From Planctomycetota bacterium (GTDB taxonomy: Bacteria > Planctomycetota > PLA2), in NCBI GenBank assembly GCA_021776785.1, contig JAJFFF010000033.1, forward strand, positions 124,001 through 188,000: a DNA stretch of 64,000 nt, given 5' to 3'. Of this stretch, positions 9,866 to 18,433 are shown piece after piece. The translations under genes were made by a program, and so were the position numbers. Every line of letters starts with the position of its first letter. Positions within the stretch are counted from its first letter, which is position 1. The notes below the pieces were generated by a model. That model saw only the letters and a list, made by a program, of their open reading frames with translations, searched no databases and was not told where the DNA came from.

Positions 9866-10645
9866 CTGAGTTGAGATGGGCCGCTGGCTGACATGTTTGG
9901 ATGGGTTCGTTGTGGGCCTCGTGTTGCACACGCCATCGCGCAGAATCGGGAAATTCGGAAGTGACCTTGAGACCTTTCGGGAAGACCGATCCCTAAGCCA
10001 GCCCTCCTAATTTCTCGTACATGTTGCCCGGCTATGGAGCCGAGAAAGAGATGTGGGATGGAAGTGCGGCGAAACAGGATTGTTGTACCTATTTCGCCAT
10101 GCTCTCACGGAAGCGGGTTAGAAAATGCTGAGTGAATGCCTTGCATGCCTCGGCATCTGCATGTGAACTATTAGCGGCGGTCAGGTTGCTCTAGAGCGTA
10201 AAACTTTCCCCCTTCATTCCTGTATTTTCCCCTTTTCATCGAAAGTTTCCTGACTGCTCTTTTCCGCTCTGCGGATCTAGTTCCTGCTCCGCGATTGTTT
10301 GGTACCTGCTCCGCAGATTGGTCCTGTCCGCTTCGCGGGTTGAGTTCCGCGCCCCACCCCCCGCTGAGAATCTGGTTTTCCCCCCCCACGGAGCGGGAGG
10401 CGCGACTCTTGCCGCAGCGTTAGTGCACATCGGCGTTGAATCGCCCGCTATCGTGCCCCAGCGACGCAAGTCCCCTGCTGCGGCCCGTTTAGGATGGCGC
10501 GGGCCGATTTTCCACCGAGTTATCCACAGGTTTCGCCCAACGGGCGATCGGAAATGCTATGGCGGGGACGCACACAAAGTTGCGCGCGTATGCGCCTCGG
10601 CTGAACGGCACGCCCGGGACGGCCTCCAGGCCACAGCAAAGAGTA
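9866..10645. other. 780 bp gene-free region between selD and efp
   Basis: No coding frame with family-like content was found on either strand. Base composition is lower in GC than the neighbours. The part from about 10190 to 10260 is pyrimidine-rich on the plus strand. Around 10270-10340 the segment CCTGCTCCGC occurs twice, with a weaker third version, so a short degenerate tandem repeat is present. One perfect DnaA-box sequence lies at 10520-10528. I looked here for the selenocysteine tRNA gene and did not find it. Confidence 0.5.
10520..10528 (+). promoter_or_regulatory. Single perfect DnaA-box sequence
   Basis: TTATCCACA matches the consensus DnaA binding site exactly. I see no cluster of further boxes nearby and no dnaA, dnaN or gidA gene in the window. 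It is therefore more likely an isolated site, or chance, than part of a replication origin. Confidence 0.35.
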
Positions 10646-11209
10646 CTAGCTCGTCACGCGGCCCTGGAATTCGCCGGTCTGGGTGCTGACCTTGACGCGA
10701 TCCCCGATGTTGATGTGGTTGGGGACCTTGAGTTCGTGCCCGGTTTCTAGGGTCGCGGGCTTAAAAACGTTCGAAACGGAATCGCCCTTGAGGCCGGGGT
10801 CGGTCTGAGCGATCACGAGCTCGACGGTGCCCGGCAGCTCAAGCGAAACCGCGGTGCCCTCAAAGAACGTGACCTGAACGCGCGCGTTCTCCACCAGGAA
10901 AGGCATCTGATCGGCGACCTGGCTAGCGTTGATGTGGTGCTGCTCATAGGTTTCTGTGTCCATGAACACGTAGGCGTCGGCTTCTTGATAGAGGTATTCG
11001 CACCAGATCTTTTCGAGGAACGCGAACTCGATGCGTTCGGTCGAGCTGAACTTGCGCGTGACCGTGCTGCCCGCCGCCAGGCTCTTGAGCTTGGCCTGCA
11101 CGTTGCCGCGTTTGTTGCCGGGCGTGCCGTGGTGAAAGTCCACGCACACGAAGAGGCCCCCATCGATAACAAGCACGGAGCCTCGACGAATATCAGTAGC
11201 GGTCGCCAT
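10646..11209 (-). CDS. efp: Elongation factor P
   Basis: A 187-residue EF-P, which enters the ribosomal E site to relieve stalling on polyproline. The three-domain layout is clear, with DTDPGLKGDS-like text present as QTDPGLKGDS and a C-terminal INIGDRVKVSTQTGEF. The domain I tip loop reads HGTPGNKRGNV, where typical EF-P has a modifiable Lys or Arg in a PGKG or PGR(G) context. Here Asn occupies the aligned position and Lys-Arg follows. No EpmA, EpmB or EarP gene is in the window. The start is the ATG at 11209. It appears monocistronic. Confidence 0.93.
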   Translation of the reverse strand: MATATDIRRGSVLVIDGGLFVCVDFHHGTPGNKRGNVQAKLKSLAAGSTVTRKFSSTERIEFAFLEKIWCEYLYQEADAYVFMDTETYEQHHINASQVADQMPFLVENARVQVTFFEGTAVSLELPGTVELVIAQTDPGLKGDSVSNVFKPATLETGHELKVPNHINIGDRVKVSTQTGEFQGRVTS

Positions 11210-11296
11210 GCGGACAGTTTACCCGCGTTAGCGTGCCGGGCCCAAGTCCCAACCCGCCGCTCTCGTACGCGGGCTCCGGACCAGGCGGTGCGTGTG

Positions 11297-12904
11297 TTAC
11301 TTCTGGCCGACCGGGTGCGCTCTCAGCGGCGCGACGGTGGCACCCTTGTTCTTGTCCTTCGCGGCATCCTTGGCCGCCTCGTCGCGTACGCGCGCTGCTT
11401 CGCGCAGCGTCGGCACGTCAACGATCAAGAAGTTGGTGTACACGCGACCGGGGTGGTTGCTCGCCACCAGCTCAGCCAGGGCGCGACCGAGGTTGCGCGT
11501 CACGGTTTCTGTACCGTCTTTGGTCGTGAAGAACGGGTAACTCTTGTCGCCCTCCACCACGACGACGCTCAAGGAGCGATTCAGGTCGACCAACGCATCG
11601 CTCAAGAAGATCTCGAAGCGGTTCACGCCGTTGACTTCGATTCGCACTTCGTTCTTCGCGCGGTCGGCCGTGGCGGAAAACGACGCCTGCGGCTTCGCTG
11701 TGGCGTCAAACTCCAACACGTTAATCCAGTGGTGACGCTGGAACGAACCGTCGTAGACCGTGTATTCGATCGCGGCCGGCTGCGGATTCTTCGGCCCGGT
11801 CTTCAAGAGCCACTCACCGATGGCCTTGCCATCGCCCATGGCGTTTTTGTCTTTGGCCTCGACAGCTACACACGCGTCGTCGCTGGACGCTAAGTCCGTA
11901 GCGAAGTTCTTCTGATTGCGGTTTTTGGCCTGATAGATGAAGTATGCGGGGACGCCGTGCAGTCCGCCGCCTTCGCGCAGATTCGGCCCCGGCGTCGCGC
12001 GACCGTCCGCGTTGCTCAAGACGGCACCCGCGAACATCTCGCTGTAGCGCGCCGCAGCCAAGGCAGCCGCGTCTCCGCCCGCGACATATACACGCAGCGC
12101 GTCCACCGACGGACCGGCCGTTTTCGCGTCCGCGCCGTAGGAACCCACCAAGTGGCGTAACGCGATCATCGCTCGGGCCCACGACTTGGACTTCGTCCAA
12201 ACGTCACCCTTCGACTGCGGAACCGGAACCGCGATGATGAATTTCTCTTTGATGTCGTCGCTGCGCTCCAACCAAGCGGTCTTGATGTAGTCGGCGCCTT
12301 CCGGCCACGTACGGTTGTGCGGCATGCAAAACAAAAGCGGCCACACTTGCTTGCCGGTGTATCCCTTCGGCAGGTACACGTGATAACGCACCGTACCGAT
12401 ACCGCCGGGGAATCCATGCACGTCCGGTTGAATTGATATCTCTTGGACGCGCCCCTTCTTGAGGCGCTTGTTCGTCGGACGATGTCGGTTCGCAATACCC
12501 ACGATGCCGTGAACGTCCTCTAACGCACTGTGACCGTCGATCTTTTTGCCGAGGAGCTTTTCGATCTTAGCGAGGAACACGCCGCGCGTTTTCTTGCCGG
12601 GGTTGAGGTAGTCGGCCAGGAGCTTTTCCAACTTGCCGAGTTCTTTGGCGGGCATCTTCCAAACGGGGGGAGCCTTGGGCGCTTCCTTCGCGCCGTCTTT
12701 CTCGCCGTCCTTCTCGCCGTCCTTCGCGCCGTCCTTCGCGCTGTCTTTCCCCTCACCGCCGCCGGCCGCGCCCTCCTTGCCGGCGGGATCGGCCTTTTCA
12801 CCAGCATTCGGAGGAGCGTCGCCCTCCTTCGTTCCAGGATCATCTTGCGCGCCGCTGATTGTGATCAGCGCCAGCAGAGCAAGGAGAATTTTCAAATTGC
12901 GCAT
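11297..12904 (-). CDS. Secreted esterase-like protein with a Lys/Asp/Gly repeat linker and no serine nucleophile
   Basis: A 535-residue protein with a clear signal peptide (LKILLALLALITISGA). Residues about 20-70 form a charged low-complexity linker built from KDG(A/E/)-type units, encoded by 12 bp tandem repeats at about 12686-12748. The C-terminal region has an alpha/beta-hydrolase look: VYLPKGYTGKQVWPLLFCMPH, then VYVAGGDAAALAAARYSEMFAG at the nucleophile elbow, then GVPAYFIYQAKN. The elbow has Asp where GxSxG needs Ser. A C-terminal beta-rich part follows. It may be a non-catalytic binding protein. Function unknown. Confidence 0.6.
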   Translation of the reverse strand: MRNLKILLALLALITISGAQDDPGTKEGDAPPNAGEKADPAGKEGAAGGGEGKDSAKDGAKDGEKDGEKDGAKEAPKAPPVWKMPAKELGKLEKLLADYLNPGKKTRGVFLAKIEKLLGKKIDGHSALEDVHGIVGIANRHRPTNKRLKKGRVQEISIQPDVHGFPGGIGTVRYHVYLPKGYTGKQVWPLLFCMPHNRTWPEGADYIKTAWLERSDDIKEKFIIAVPVPQSKGDVWTKSKSWARAMIALRHLVGSYGADAKTAGPSVDALRVYVAGGDAAALAAARYSEMFAGAVLSNADGRATPGPNLREGGGLHGVPAYFIYQAKNRNQKNFATDLASSDDACVAVEAKDKNAMGDGKAIGEWLLKTGPKNPQPAAIEYTVYDGSFQRHHWINVLEFDATAKPQASFSATADRAKNEVRIEVNGVNRFEIFLSDALVDLNRSLSVVVVEGDKSYPFFTTKDGTETVTRNLGRALAELVASNHPGRVYTNFLIVDVPTLREAARVRDEAAKDAAKDKNKGATVAPLRAHPVGQK

Positions 12905-13194
12905 GTCTCGCCTCTCGCACGGAGTGGTTTCACGGGGCGCGCGCTTTTGGGGAAGAGAGCGATTCCCGCAGCATCATCGTATCGCATCCGCGCCATTCGG
13001 TTGGCCGGGAAAAATGGCGGCAAAATGGATCGAAGACGAGCCATCGTGCCGTTGGGCCGAGTGCAGCCGCACGATCGCACCCCCAAATGACCGCCACGAA
13101 CCACCGAAGACTTGTCAACAAGCGTCCCGGAGCGGGCCGTTCGCGGCTATACTCGGCACAATCGCTGCGAATCCACTCGCCGCTTGGAGGCCCC

Positions 13195-15102
13195 ATGAAA
13201 CGATCGCGAACGCTGGCCAACTCCTTACTCGTCTTAGGCATTATCACCTGGATCATTCCGGCCTCCGCTCTGGCGGACCGCGTGGGAACCCCCTACCGCG
13301 GCCCCGTCGAAGTGCTGTCAGGCGGCAGCGCCGACACCGGTGACGACGGAGGGGATCAAGGTGGCGATGGCGGAGGCGAAGGTGGTGGTGAGGGTGGAAG
13401 CGAAGCGCCTCCGGGCGGTGGTGGCACCGGTGCTCCGGGTGGACGCGGTGGAACCGCCGTGCTCGATGGCCAGATCCTTTGGCAATGGTGGTGGGAGCAC
13501 AACAAGGATCGCTTCTTGGCCGCCGCGACCGAAAAGGGCCGAGTGAACGCGGGCAGCGCGTACTACTGGTTCGGCGCTGGCGCGAAGTTCCCGCCGCGTC
13601 AGACCTCTCCGGTTTCGAACAGCCAGCGCGCGACACAGGTCTATCCCGTGATTGCCGCTGCACTCAAAGATAAGTCTGCGGCCGTGCGCTCCGAAGCAGC
13701 GATCGCGATGGGTCGTCTGGGCCACGTCGCGGCGACAGAAAAACAGATCGACAAGGACAAGCCGAACAACATGGTCGTGCGCGCCTTAATCAAGTCGTGC
13801 GCCGATCCGGTCGCCGAAGTGCGCCACAGCGCGCGCCTCGGTTTGGGAATCTCGGGTGACGCCGACGGCGCGGCTTACTTGCTGCGCAACCTCGGCACCG
13901 GCGATGAAAAGGCGTACGCCATGGTCGCGCTCGGCATGGCGCGTCACCTACCGGCCGTGCCGGTGTTGGTCGGGAACCTTCCCACGGGCCGCAAGGCCAC
14001 CAACGACGAAGTGGCAGCCATTCATGCGCTCGGCCTCATGGGTCCGTCCGCCGTTGCGGAGATGGACAAAGAGGGTCTCAACGGCACGAGAGCGCTCCTC
14101 AAGATCATCGAGCGCAGCCGTAGCAAAGATGACGCCGTGGTCACACAAGCCGTGATCGCGGCCGGCCGCCTTCACATCGGCCGCGACAAGCTGACGCGAT
14201 TGGCCGCAGCGAAATCATCCAAAAACGTGGCGTGGAACGTCCTTCTCGCTCTCGCGAACTACTCGTTTGACGAAAAGGAAGCGGCGGCATGCTTCAAGAC
14301 CTTGCAAGGCAAGCCCGGTTACAAAAACGGCGCCGGCCAAAACAAGGTGTTCTCGATTCTCGCCATGGGCGGCTTAGCTCGTGGCCTAGACTCAAACTCC
14401 AAGACGCGCGCCAAGATTCTCAACTTCTTGAACAAGGAAGCTTTGGAGAAAAAGGACAACTATGTGCGCTCGGCCACGTGCATCGCGCTTGGCATGTCGG
14501 ACGACCAGACGGCGCGCGACGCGATCGCGAAGCTGCTGACCGACCGAACCGGTTCCGACTACACCGCGGGCGCTGCTGCGATCGGTTTGGGCCTGCTCCG
14601 CTCCACGGACCACGCCAACGACATCGCGAGAGCGCTGCTGCAGACGCGGACATGGAAAGACGACGCACGCGGCTATGGCGCCATCGGATTGGCCATGCTT
14701 GGCGACACGACGCGGATGGCAGACCTCACAAAGTTCGAGGCCGCGTCGCTCAGCGCCCGCGCCGAGCGTCACCTTCCGATCGCACTCGGCGTCTTGGGTG
14801 ACAAGAACCACATCCGCGCGCTGACCAAGCACCTCAACAGTTCCTGGAAGAAAAAGGACAACTTCAAGGTCTCGAACTCCGCGTTTGGGCTGACTTTGAT
14901 TCGCGACACCGGTTCGGTCGAACCTCTCATCGCGCTGGCCAAGTCGTCCGACGAGCAGGTGCGAGGCATCGCCATCGTGGCGCTTGGATATGCGGCGGCG
15001 CGCGACCGGATCGATCCGCTTTCGCGCTCGTACGAAAACTGCAGCCACCGCAACAAGTACGGCGGTTGGGAGATCCTCGAGTACATCGCGAAGATCCTCT
15101 AG
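13195..15102 (+). CDS. Secreted HEAT-repeat protein
   Basis: About 635 residues, starting at ATG 13195 after a strong CTTGGAGG ribosome site. The signal peptide runs through [18 protein letters not shown] Gly/Asp/Glu-rich linker (residues about 42-82) leads to a conserved-looking [11 protein letters not shown] segment. After this come roughly ten helical repeats of HEAT/PBS type, seen as repeated A(A/V)xALG(R/L)(L/M)Gxx units such as [15 protein letters not shown] and [13 protein letters not shown]. Such repeats usually bind proteins. A TATACT box at 13148-13153 could be the -10 element. A perfect terminator follows the stop. Confidence 0.75.
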   Translation: MKRSRTLANSLLVLGIITWIIPASALADRVGTPYRGPVEVLSGGSADTGDDGGDQGGDGGGEGGGEGGSEAPPGGGGTGAPGGRGGTAVLDGQILWQWWWEHNKDRFLAAATEKGRVNAGSAYYWFGAGAKFPPRQTSPVSNSQRATQVYPVIAAALKDKSAAVRSEAAIAMGRLGHVAATEKQIDKDKPNNMVVRALIKSCADPVAEVRHSARLGLGISGDADGAAYLLRNLGTGDEKAYAMVALGMARHLPAVPVLVGNLPTGRKATNDEVAAIHALGLMGPSAVAEMDKEGLNGTRALLKIIERSRSKDDAVVTQAVIAAGRLHIGRDKLTRLAAAKSSKNVAWNVLLALANYSFDEKEAAACFKTLQGKPGYKNGAGQNKVFSILAMGGLARGLDSNSKTRAKILNFLNKEALEKKDNYVRSATCIALGMSDDQTARDAIAKLLTDRTGSDYTAGAAAIGLGLLRSTDHANDIARALLQTRTWKDDARGYGAIGLAMLGDTTRMADLTKFEAASLSARAERHLPIALGVLGDKNHIRALTKHLNSSWKKKDNFKVSNSAFGLTLIRDTGSVEPLIALAKSSDEQVRGIAIVALGYAAARDRIDPLSRSYENCSHRNKYGGWEILEYIAKIL

Positions 15103-15125
15103 ATCGCTTCCAAACACTCGTTACA

Positions 15126-15159
15126 GCGCCCCGCACTCATGTGCGGGGCGCTTTTTTTT
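15126..15159 (+). terminator. Intrinsic terminator after the HEAT-repeat gene
   Basis: GCGCCCCGCAC (15126-15136) and GTGCGGGGCGC (15141-15151) form a perfect 11 bp stem with loop TCAT, followed by eight T residues. This is a textbook Rho-independent terminator, and it separates the HEAT gene from glpX. Confidence 0.95.
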
Positions 15160-15236
15160 GCCGAGGCCCGCAGGAGCCCGCGGATCGGCCTTCGCGCTCG
15201 CGGAATGGTCCCTTCGGTGGTCTACTCTGCTGCACC

Positions 15237-16208
15237 ATGAGCCTTGCTGACGATTTCCTCAACATTGCGCAACAAGCGGCCATCGCGAGTGCCCGCACGA
15301 TCGGCTACGGACAAAAGAACCATTCCGATCACGTCGCGACCGAAGCGATGCGACAGTCGATGGACAGCGTCGCGATGCGCGGACGCATCGTGATCGGCGA
15401 AGGCGAGCGCGACGAAGCGCCCATGCTCTACATTGGTGAAGCCGTGGGCAACCAGGCCCCGGATGCACCCGAGATCGACATCGCGGTTGATCCCTTGGAG
15501 GGCACCAATCTCTGCGCCACTGGCGCACCAAACTCGATCGCCGTTCTCGCGGCGGCGCCCCGCGGCGGTTTGCTCCACGCGCCCGACGTCTACCTCAACA
15601 AGATCGTGGTTGGCCCCGACGCCAAGTCGACAGTGAGCCTCGACGCGACGGTGGAAGAGAATCTCAAAGAGATCGCGCGCGCGTTGAAGCGTTCGATCAG
15701 CGATCTGCTGATCGTTGTCTTGGACCGTGACCGGCACAAACAGTTGATCGCCGACATCCGTCAAGCCGGAGCCCGCATCCGCCTCATTGGCGACGGCGAT
15801 TTGGCTCCGGGCGTGGCGGCGTCCCTTGCGGGCACCGGCGTGCACGCGGTCATGGGTGCGGGCGGCGCGCCGGAGGGCGTGCTGACCGCCGCCGCGATGC
15901 GCTGTTTGGGCGGCGAGATTTTGGGACGGCTGGTTCCCGCGCGCGAGGGCGACGAACAACGGCTCGCCGACGCGGGCTATCCCGACCTGAGCCGTGTGTT
16001 TAAGACCGAGGATCTAGCGCCGTCGGACGAGGTCGTTTTCAGCGCGTCCGGCGTCACCGATGGCGCGCTCCTAAAGGGCGTCCGCTTCTTCGGCGGCGGC
16101 TGCCGCTCGCACTCCCTTGTGATGTCGTCGAAGGGGCCGCGGTTCGTGCGGTTTGTCGATCAAGTGCATCTTAATGATGACTACCCCGGGAAGTTGACTG
16201 TGAGCTGA
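15237..16208 (+). CDS. glpX: Class II fructose-1,6-bisphosphatase GlpX
   Basis: A 323-residue enzyme of gluconeogenesis that removes phosphate from fructose-1,6-bisphosphate. Metal-site motifs are complete: [17 protein letters not shown] and [14 protein letters not shown]. The later [21 protein letters not shown] and [17 protein letters not shown] are also typical. The real start is ATG 15237, preceded by CTGCTGCACC; the longer upstream frame runs back through the terminator and should be ignored. Some GlpX proteins also act on sedoheptulose bisphosphate. It is convergent with the HtrA-like pair. Confidence 0.95.
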   Translation: MSLADDFLNIAQQAAIASARTIGYGQKNHSDHVATEAMRQSMDSVAMRGRIVIGEGERDEAPMLYIGEAVGNQAPDAPEIDIAVDPLEGTNLCATGAPNSIAVLAAAPRGGLLHAPDVYLNKIVVGPDAKSTVSLDATVEENLKEIARALKRSISDLLIVVLDRDRHKQLIADIRQAGARIRLIGDGDLAPGVAASLAGTGVHAVMGAGGAPEGVLTAAAMRCLGGEILGRLVPAREGDEQRLADAGYPDLSRVFKTEDLAPSDEVVFSASGVTDGALLKGVRFFGGGCRSHSLVMSSKGPRFVRFVDQVHLNDDYPGKLTVS

Positions 16209-16430
16209 GCGAGTTTCTTGGCCCCACGCCGACGGTGTTGGAGCTTTGACGTTCGGACGGTTTGGCATGCCTTGAGCGCTCGGTGTCGCCTCTGGCGCTT
16301 GGACGTGCGGGCGACGTTGCCGCCCTGATGTTCGGACGGTTTGGCACCCATTCGGTTGCTCGGATGCTGCCTCCGGCTTTGCGTGGGAGAACGCGTTTCA
16401 AGGTCTCAACATCTGACGATGTTGAGACCT
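16209..16430 (-). repeat. Two degenerate copies of the dispersed hairpin element, minus orientation
   Basis: Read on the minus strand, this intergenic segment contains recognisable pieces of the same element that forms the 103 bp array at 20281-20700: GCCAGAGGCGAC, GGCATGCCAAACCG, and the terminal hairpin. One hairpin lies at 16222-16241 with imperfect pairing. The other, at 16401-16430, is a perfect 13 bp stem (AGGTCTCAACATC with GATGTTGAGACCT) and loop TGAC, which is GTCA on the minus strand. The two copies lie between convergent glpX and the HtrA-like genes. Confidence 0.7.
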
Positions 16431-16526
16431 CGACGCTTGATTGGTTCGCCACCGATGCGGTTGGTTGTAACGCCTCTGGCGACGAATGCCTTCACTCGTT
16501 GCGGCGAGGCTTACGGACGCAAGACT

Positions 16527-16619
16527 TCACTCGAATCCGCTCATCATGGCCGAAGACAGGATGCCCAACACAAGCAAGACGACGACGACCATACCTACAA
16601 ACATGGCCAGCCGTGCCAT
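16527..16619 (-). CDS. Possible 30-residue single-span membrane peptide
   Basis: A short frame, ATG to TGA, encodes a peptide with one long hydrophobic segment (MVVVVLLVLGILSSAMM) and a short charged start (MAR). An AGAGGA sequence directly abuts the ATG, a spacing shorter than ideal; an internal ATG six codons on would have a long spacing. It lies 38 bp downstream of the dead HtrA-like gene on the same strand, so it could be its last operon member. No family is recognised, and a chance frame is possible. Confidence 0.4.
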   Translation of the reverse strand: MARLAMFVGMVVVVLLVLGILSSAMMSGFE

Positions 16620-16657
16620 TCCTCTTCGCTTCCCATTTTCACGCTGATTCCACGCGC

Positions 16658-18433
16658 CTAGCTCGGGAACTCGCCTAGTTCGAGTTCGAGTTCTCTTGTC
16701 TTCTCTTTGCGGATTAGCTTGAGCTTGAGCTTCTCGCCTGCTGTTTTCTTGCTGATGCTCTTTGCGAACTCGGCGCCGGTGCGGACCGGTTTGCCGTCGA
16801 CTTTCGCGATGATGTCGCCTGGCTGCAATTTCGCTTTCGCGGCGGCCGAGTCCGGCGTCACGGTCACGATCTGCATGCCGCCGGTCACCGCAATCGTGCG
16901 CACGCCTAAGAACGCCGCCTTCAGTTTCGCGCCCGCCTTCATCCTCGCGAGCAGCGGCTCGACGATATGCATCGGCAACGCAAATCCCAATCCGGCGTTG
17001 CCGACGTAGCGACCGCGCACGCGGCGCGCATACCCCACTCCCTCGGTGTCATTCACATCGAGAATCATCCCGAGCAAACGCCCCTCAAGATCGACGAGCG
17101 GCCCTCCGCGATTGCCTCCCGAAATCTTGGCATCGGTTTGGACGGCCGCAAACACCGGATGCAGACTCTTGAGCGCGTCGGTCCGCGAGACGATGCCCAG
17201 GTTCACCTGCGGCGTCACGACGTCCGGGGACGCGTGGGAAAACCCAAGCGCGATCGCGATCCGTCCGGCTTGATACGACTCGTTTGGCGCAGGCGGCAAC
17301 GCATGGAGGTCTGATGTCTCCACGCGCAACAAAGCCACGCGCAACCGTTCGTCGTACCCCGCGACGGTCGCAGGCCGGTCCGATCCATCCGGCATATCCA
17401 CGCGCATCACACGCGGCGGCCCCGGCCACCCGGTCACGCGCAACGGGCAAAGGATCCACCCGTCGGCATCGATGACGAGCCCGGAACTGCGATCGTGCGC
17501 CTTGCGCTTGCCGGGCACGAGGCGCGGCATCGGCGGGCCCTTTGGTTTTTTGGGTTTTTGGATAAGGCCGGGCACGACGCCCGGCCCGCTCGGAGGAGTT
17601 TTTGGAGCCGGCGACGGCGGATCCACCAACTCAAGCGCGCGCACACCAACCAACGCGCCGCGCGCGCGGGCCACGGCGGCCTGCGCCACGCGCCCGATGC
17701 TCTCGGCCAACTTGGGACGTTGCCGACGCGGATAGATTTTGGCGCCGATCGCCTTTTGCGCGTCGCCCCCTTGCGCCACGTAGTTGGCTCGGATGCGTTC
17801 GTAGGGAATCACGACGGTTTGCCCGCCCGCCGCGGTCACGCCGAGCAACGCAATGCCCAACAGGCGCCCATCCAGGTCGATGATCGGCGCACCAAACGAT
17901 CCGGGATTGACGAGCGCACTGATGTGGAAGTAGCGCAGATCCTTGCGGACCCGATCAAACCCGGACACGAACCCCAGCCCCATCGTGGGATCGCTCTCCT
18001 TACCGGCGCCGAACGCGTTGCCGGCCAAAACAACCGGGGTTCCGTAGTCGAGATCGCTGGCGTGGCGTACCGCGATGGGTTTGCCCGTCGCCTTGGCGCG
18101 CAAGAGGACGGTGCCGGTCTCTTTGTCTTCCGCGATGACGCTGGCGCGCACCGTTTTTTTGCTCTTGGGAAAACGAACTTCGAACTCGCCGTCCAACGAT
18201 CCGTTCTTGAGCAACGGAGCGCGCAGCGTCAGGATCGTGTAGCGATTTCCGACAACAACGCCGGTGAGGTCGAAGCCTTTCGTGCGCGAGAACACAACAA
18301 CGACGGAGTCGCGCGCGTCATCGACAGCGCGCTGAATGCGGCGCTCGTACGACTTGATCTCCCGCGCCTCGACCGGTCGACCGACCGAGAGGGCAACCAG
18401 GAGCAACGCGAAAAACCACACACGCGGAAGCAT
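16658..18433 (-). CDS. Double trypsin-like/PDZ protein with both protease sites lost
   Basis: A 591-residue secreted protein with a signal peptide (FFALLLVALSVG). It contains two HtrA-like trypsin folds (about residues 30-215 and 280-480) and a C-terminal PDZ domain (GDIIAKVDGKPVRTGAEF). In HtrA the nucleophile lies in GNSGGP. Here the first copy has NPGSFGAP and the second SGGNRGGP, so Ser is replaced by Phe and Arg, and no TNxHV histidine motif is seen in either. It should be non-proteolytic. Its ATG overlaps the TGA of the intact HtrA upstream as TGATG, so the two are probably made together. Confidence 0.8.
   Translation of the reverse strand: MLPRVWFFALLLVALSVGRPVEAREIKSYERRIQRAVDDARDSVVVVFSRTKGFDLTGVVVGNRYTILTLRAPLLKNGSLDGEFEVRFPKSKKTVRASVIAEDKETGTVLLRAKATGKPIAVRHASDLDYGTPVVLAGNAFGAGKESDPTMGLGFVSGFDRVRKDLRYFHISALVNPGSFGAPIIDLDGRLLGIALLGVTAAGGQTVVIPYERIRANYVAQGGDAQKAIGAKIYPRRQRPKLAESIGRVAQAAVARARGALVGVRALELVDPPSPAPKTPPSGPGVVPGLIQKPKKPKGPPMPRLVPGKRKAHDRSSGLVIDADGWILCPLRVTGWPGPPRVMRVDMPDGSDRPATVAGYDERLRVALLRVETSDLHALPPAPNESYQAGRIAIALGFSHASPDVVTPQVNLGIVSRTDALKSLHPVFAAVQTDAKISGGNRGGPLVDLEGRLLGMILDVNDTEGVGYARRVRGRYVGNAGLGFALPMHIVEPLLARMKAGAKLKAAFLGVRTIAVTGGMQIVTVTPDSAAAKAKLQPGDIIAKVDGKPVRTGAEFAKSISKKTAGEKLKLKLIRKEKTRELELELGEFPS

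Noticed and set aside
9866-10645. Replication origin
   Set aside because: Only one DnaA box, no AT-rich unwinding element with box clusters, and no origin-linked genes.
9866-10645. Selenocysteine tRNA gene (selC)
   Set aside because: Searched for a UCA anticodon arm and long acceptor arm here and elsewhere in the window; none found.
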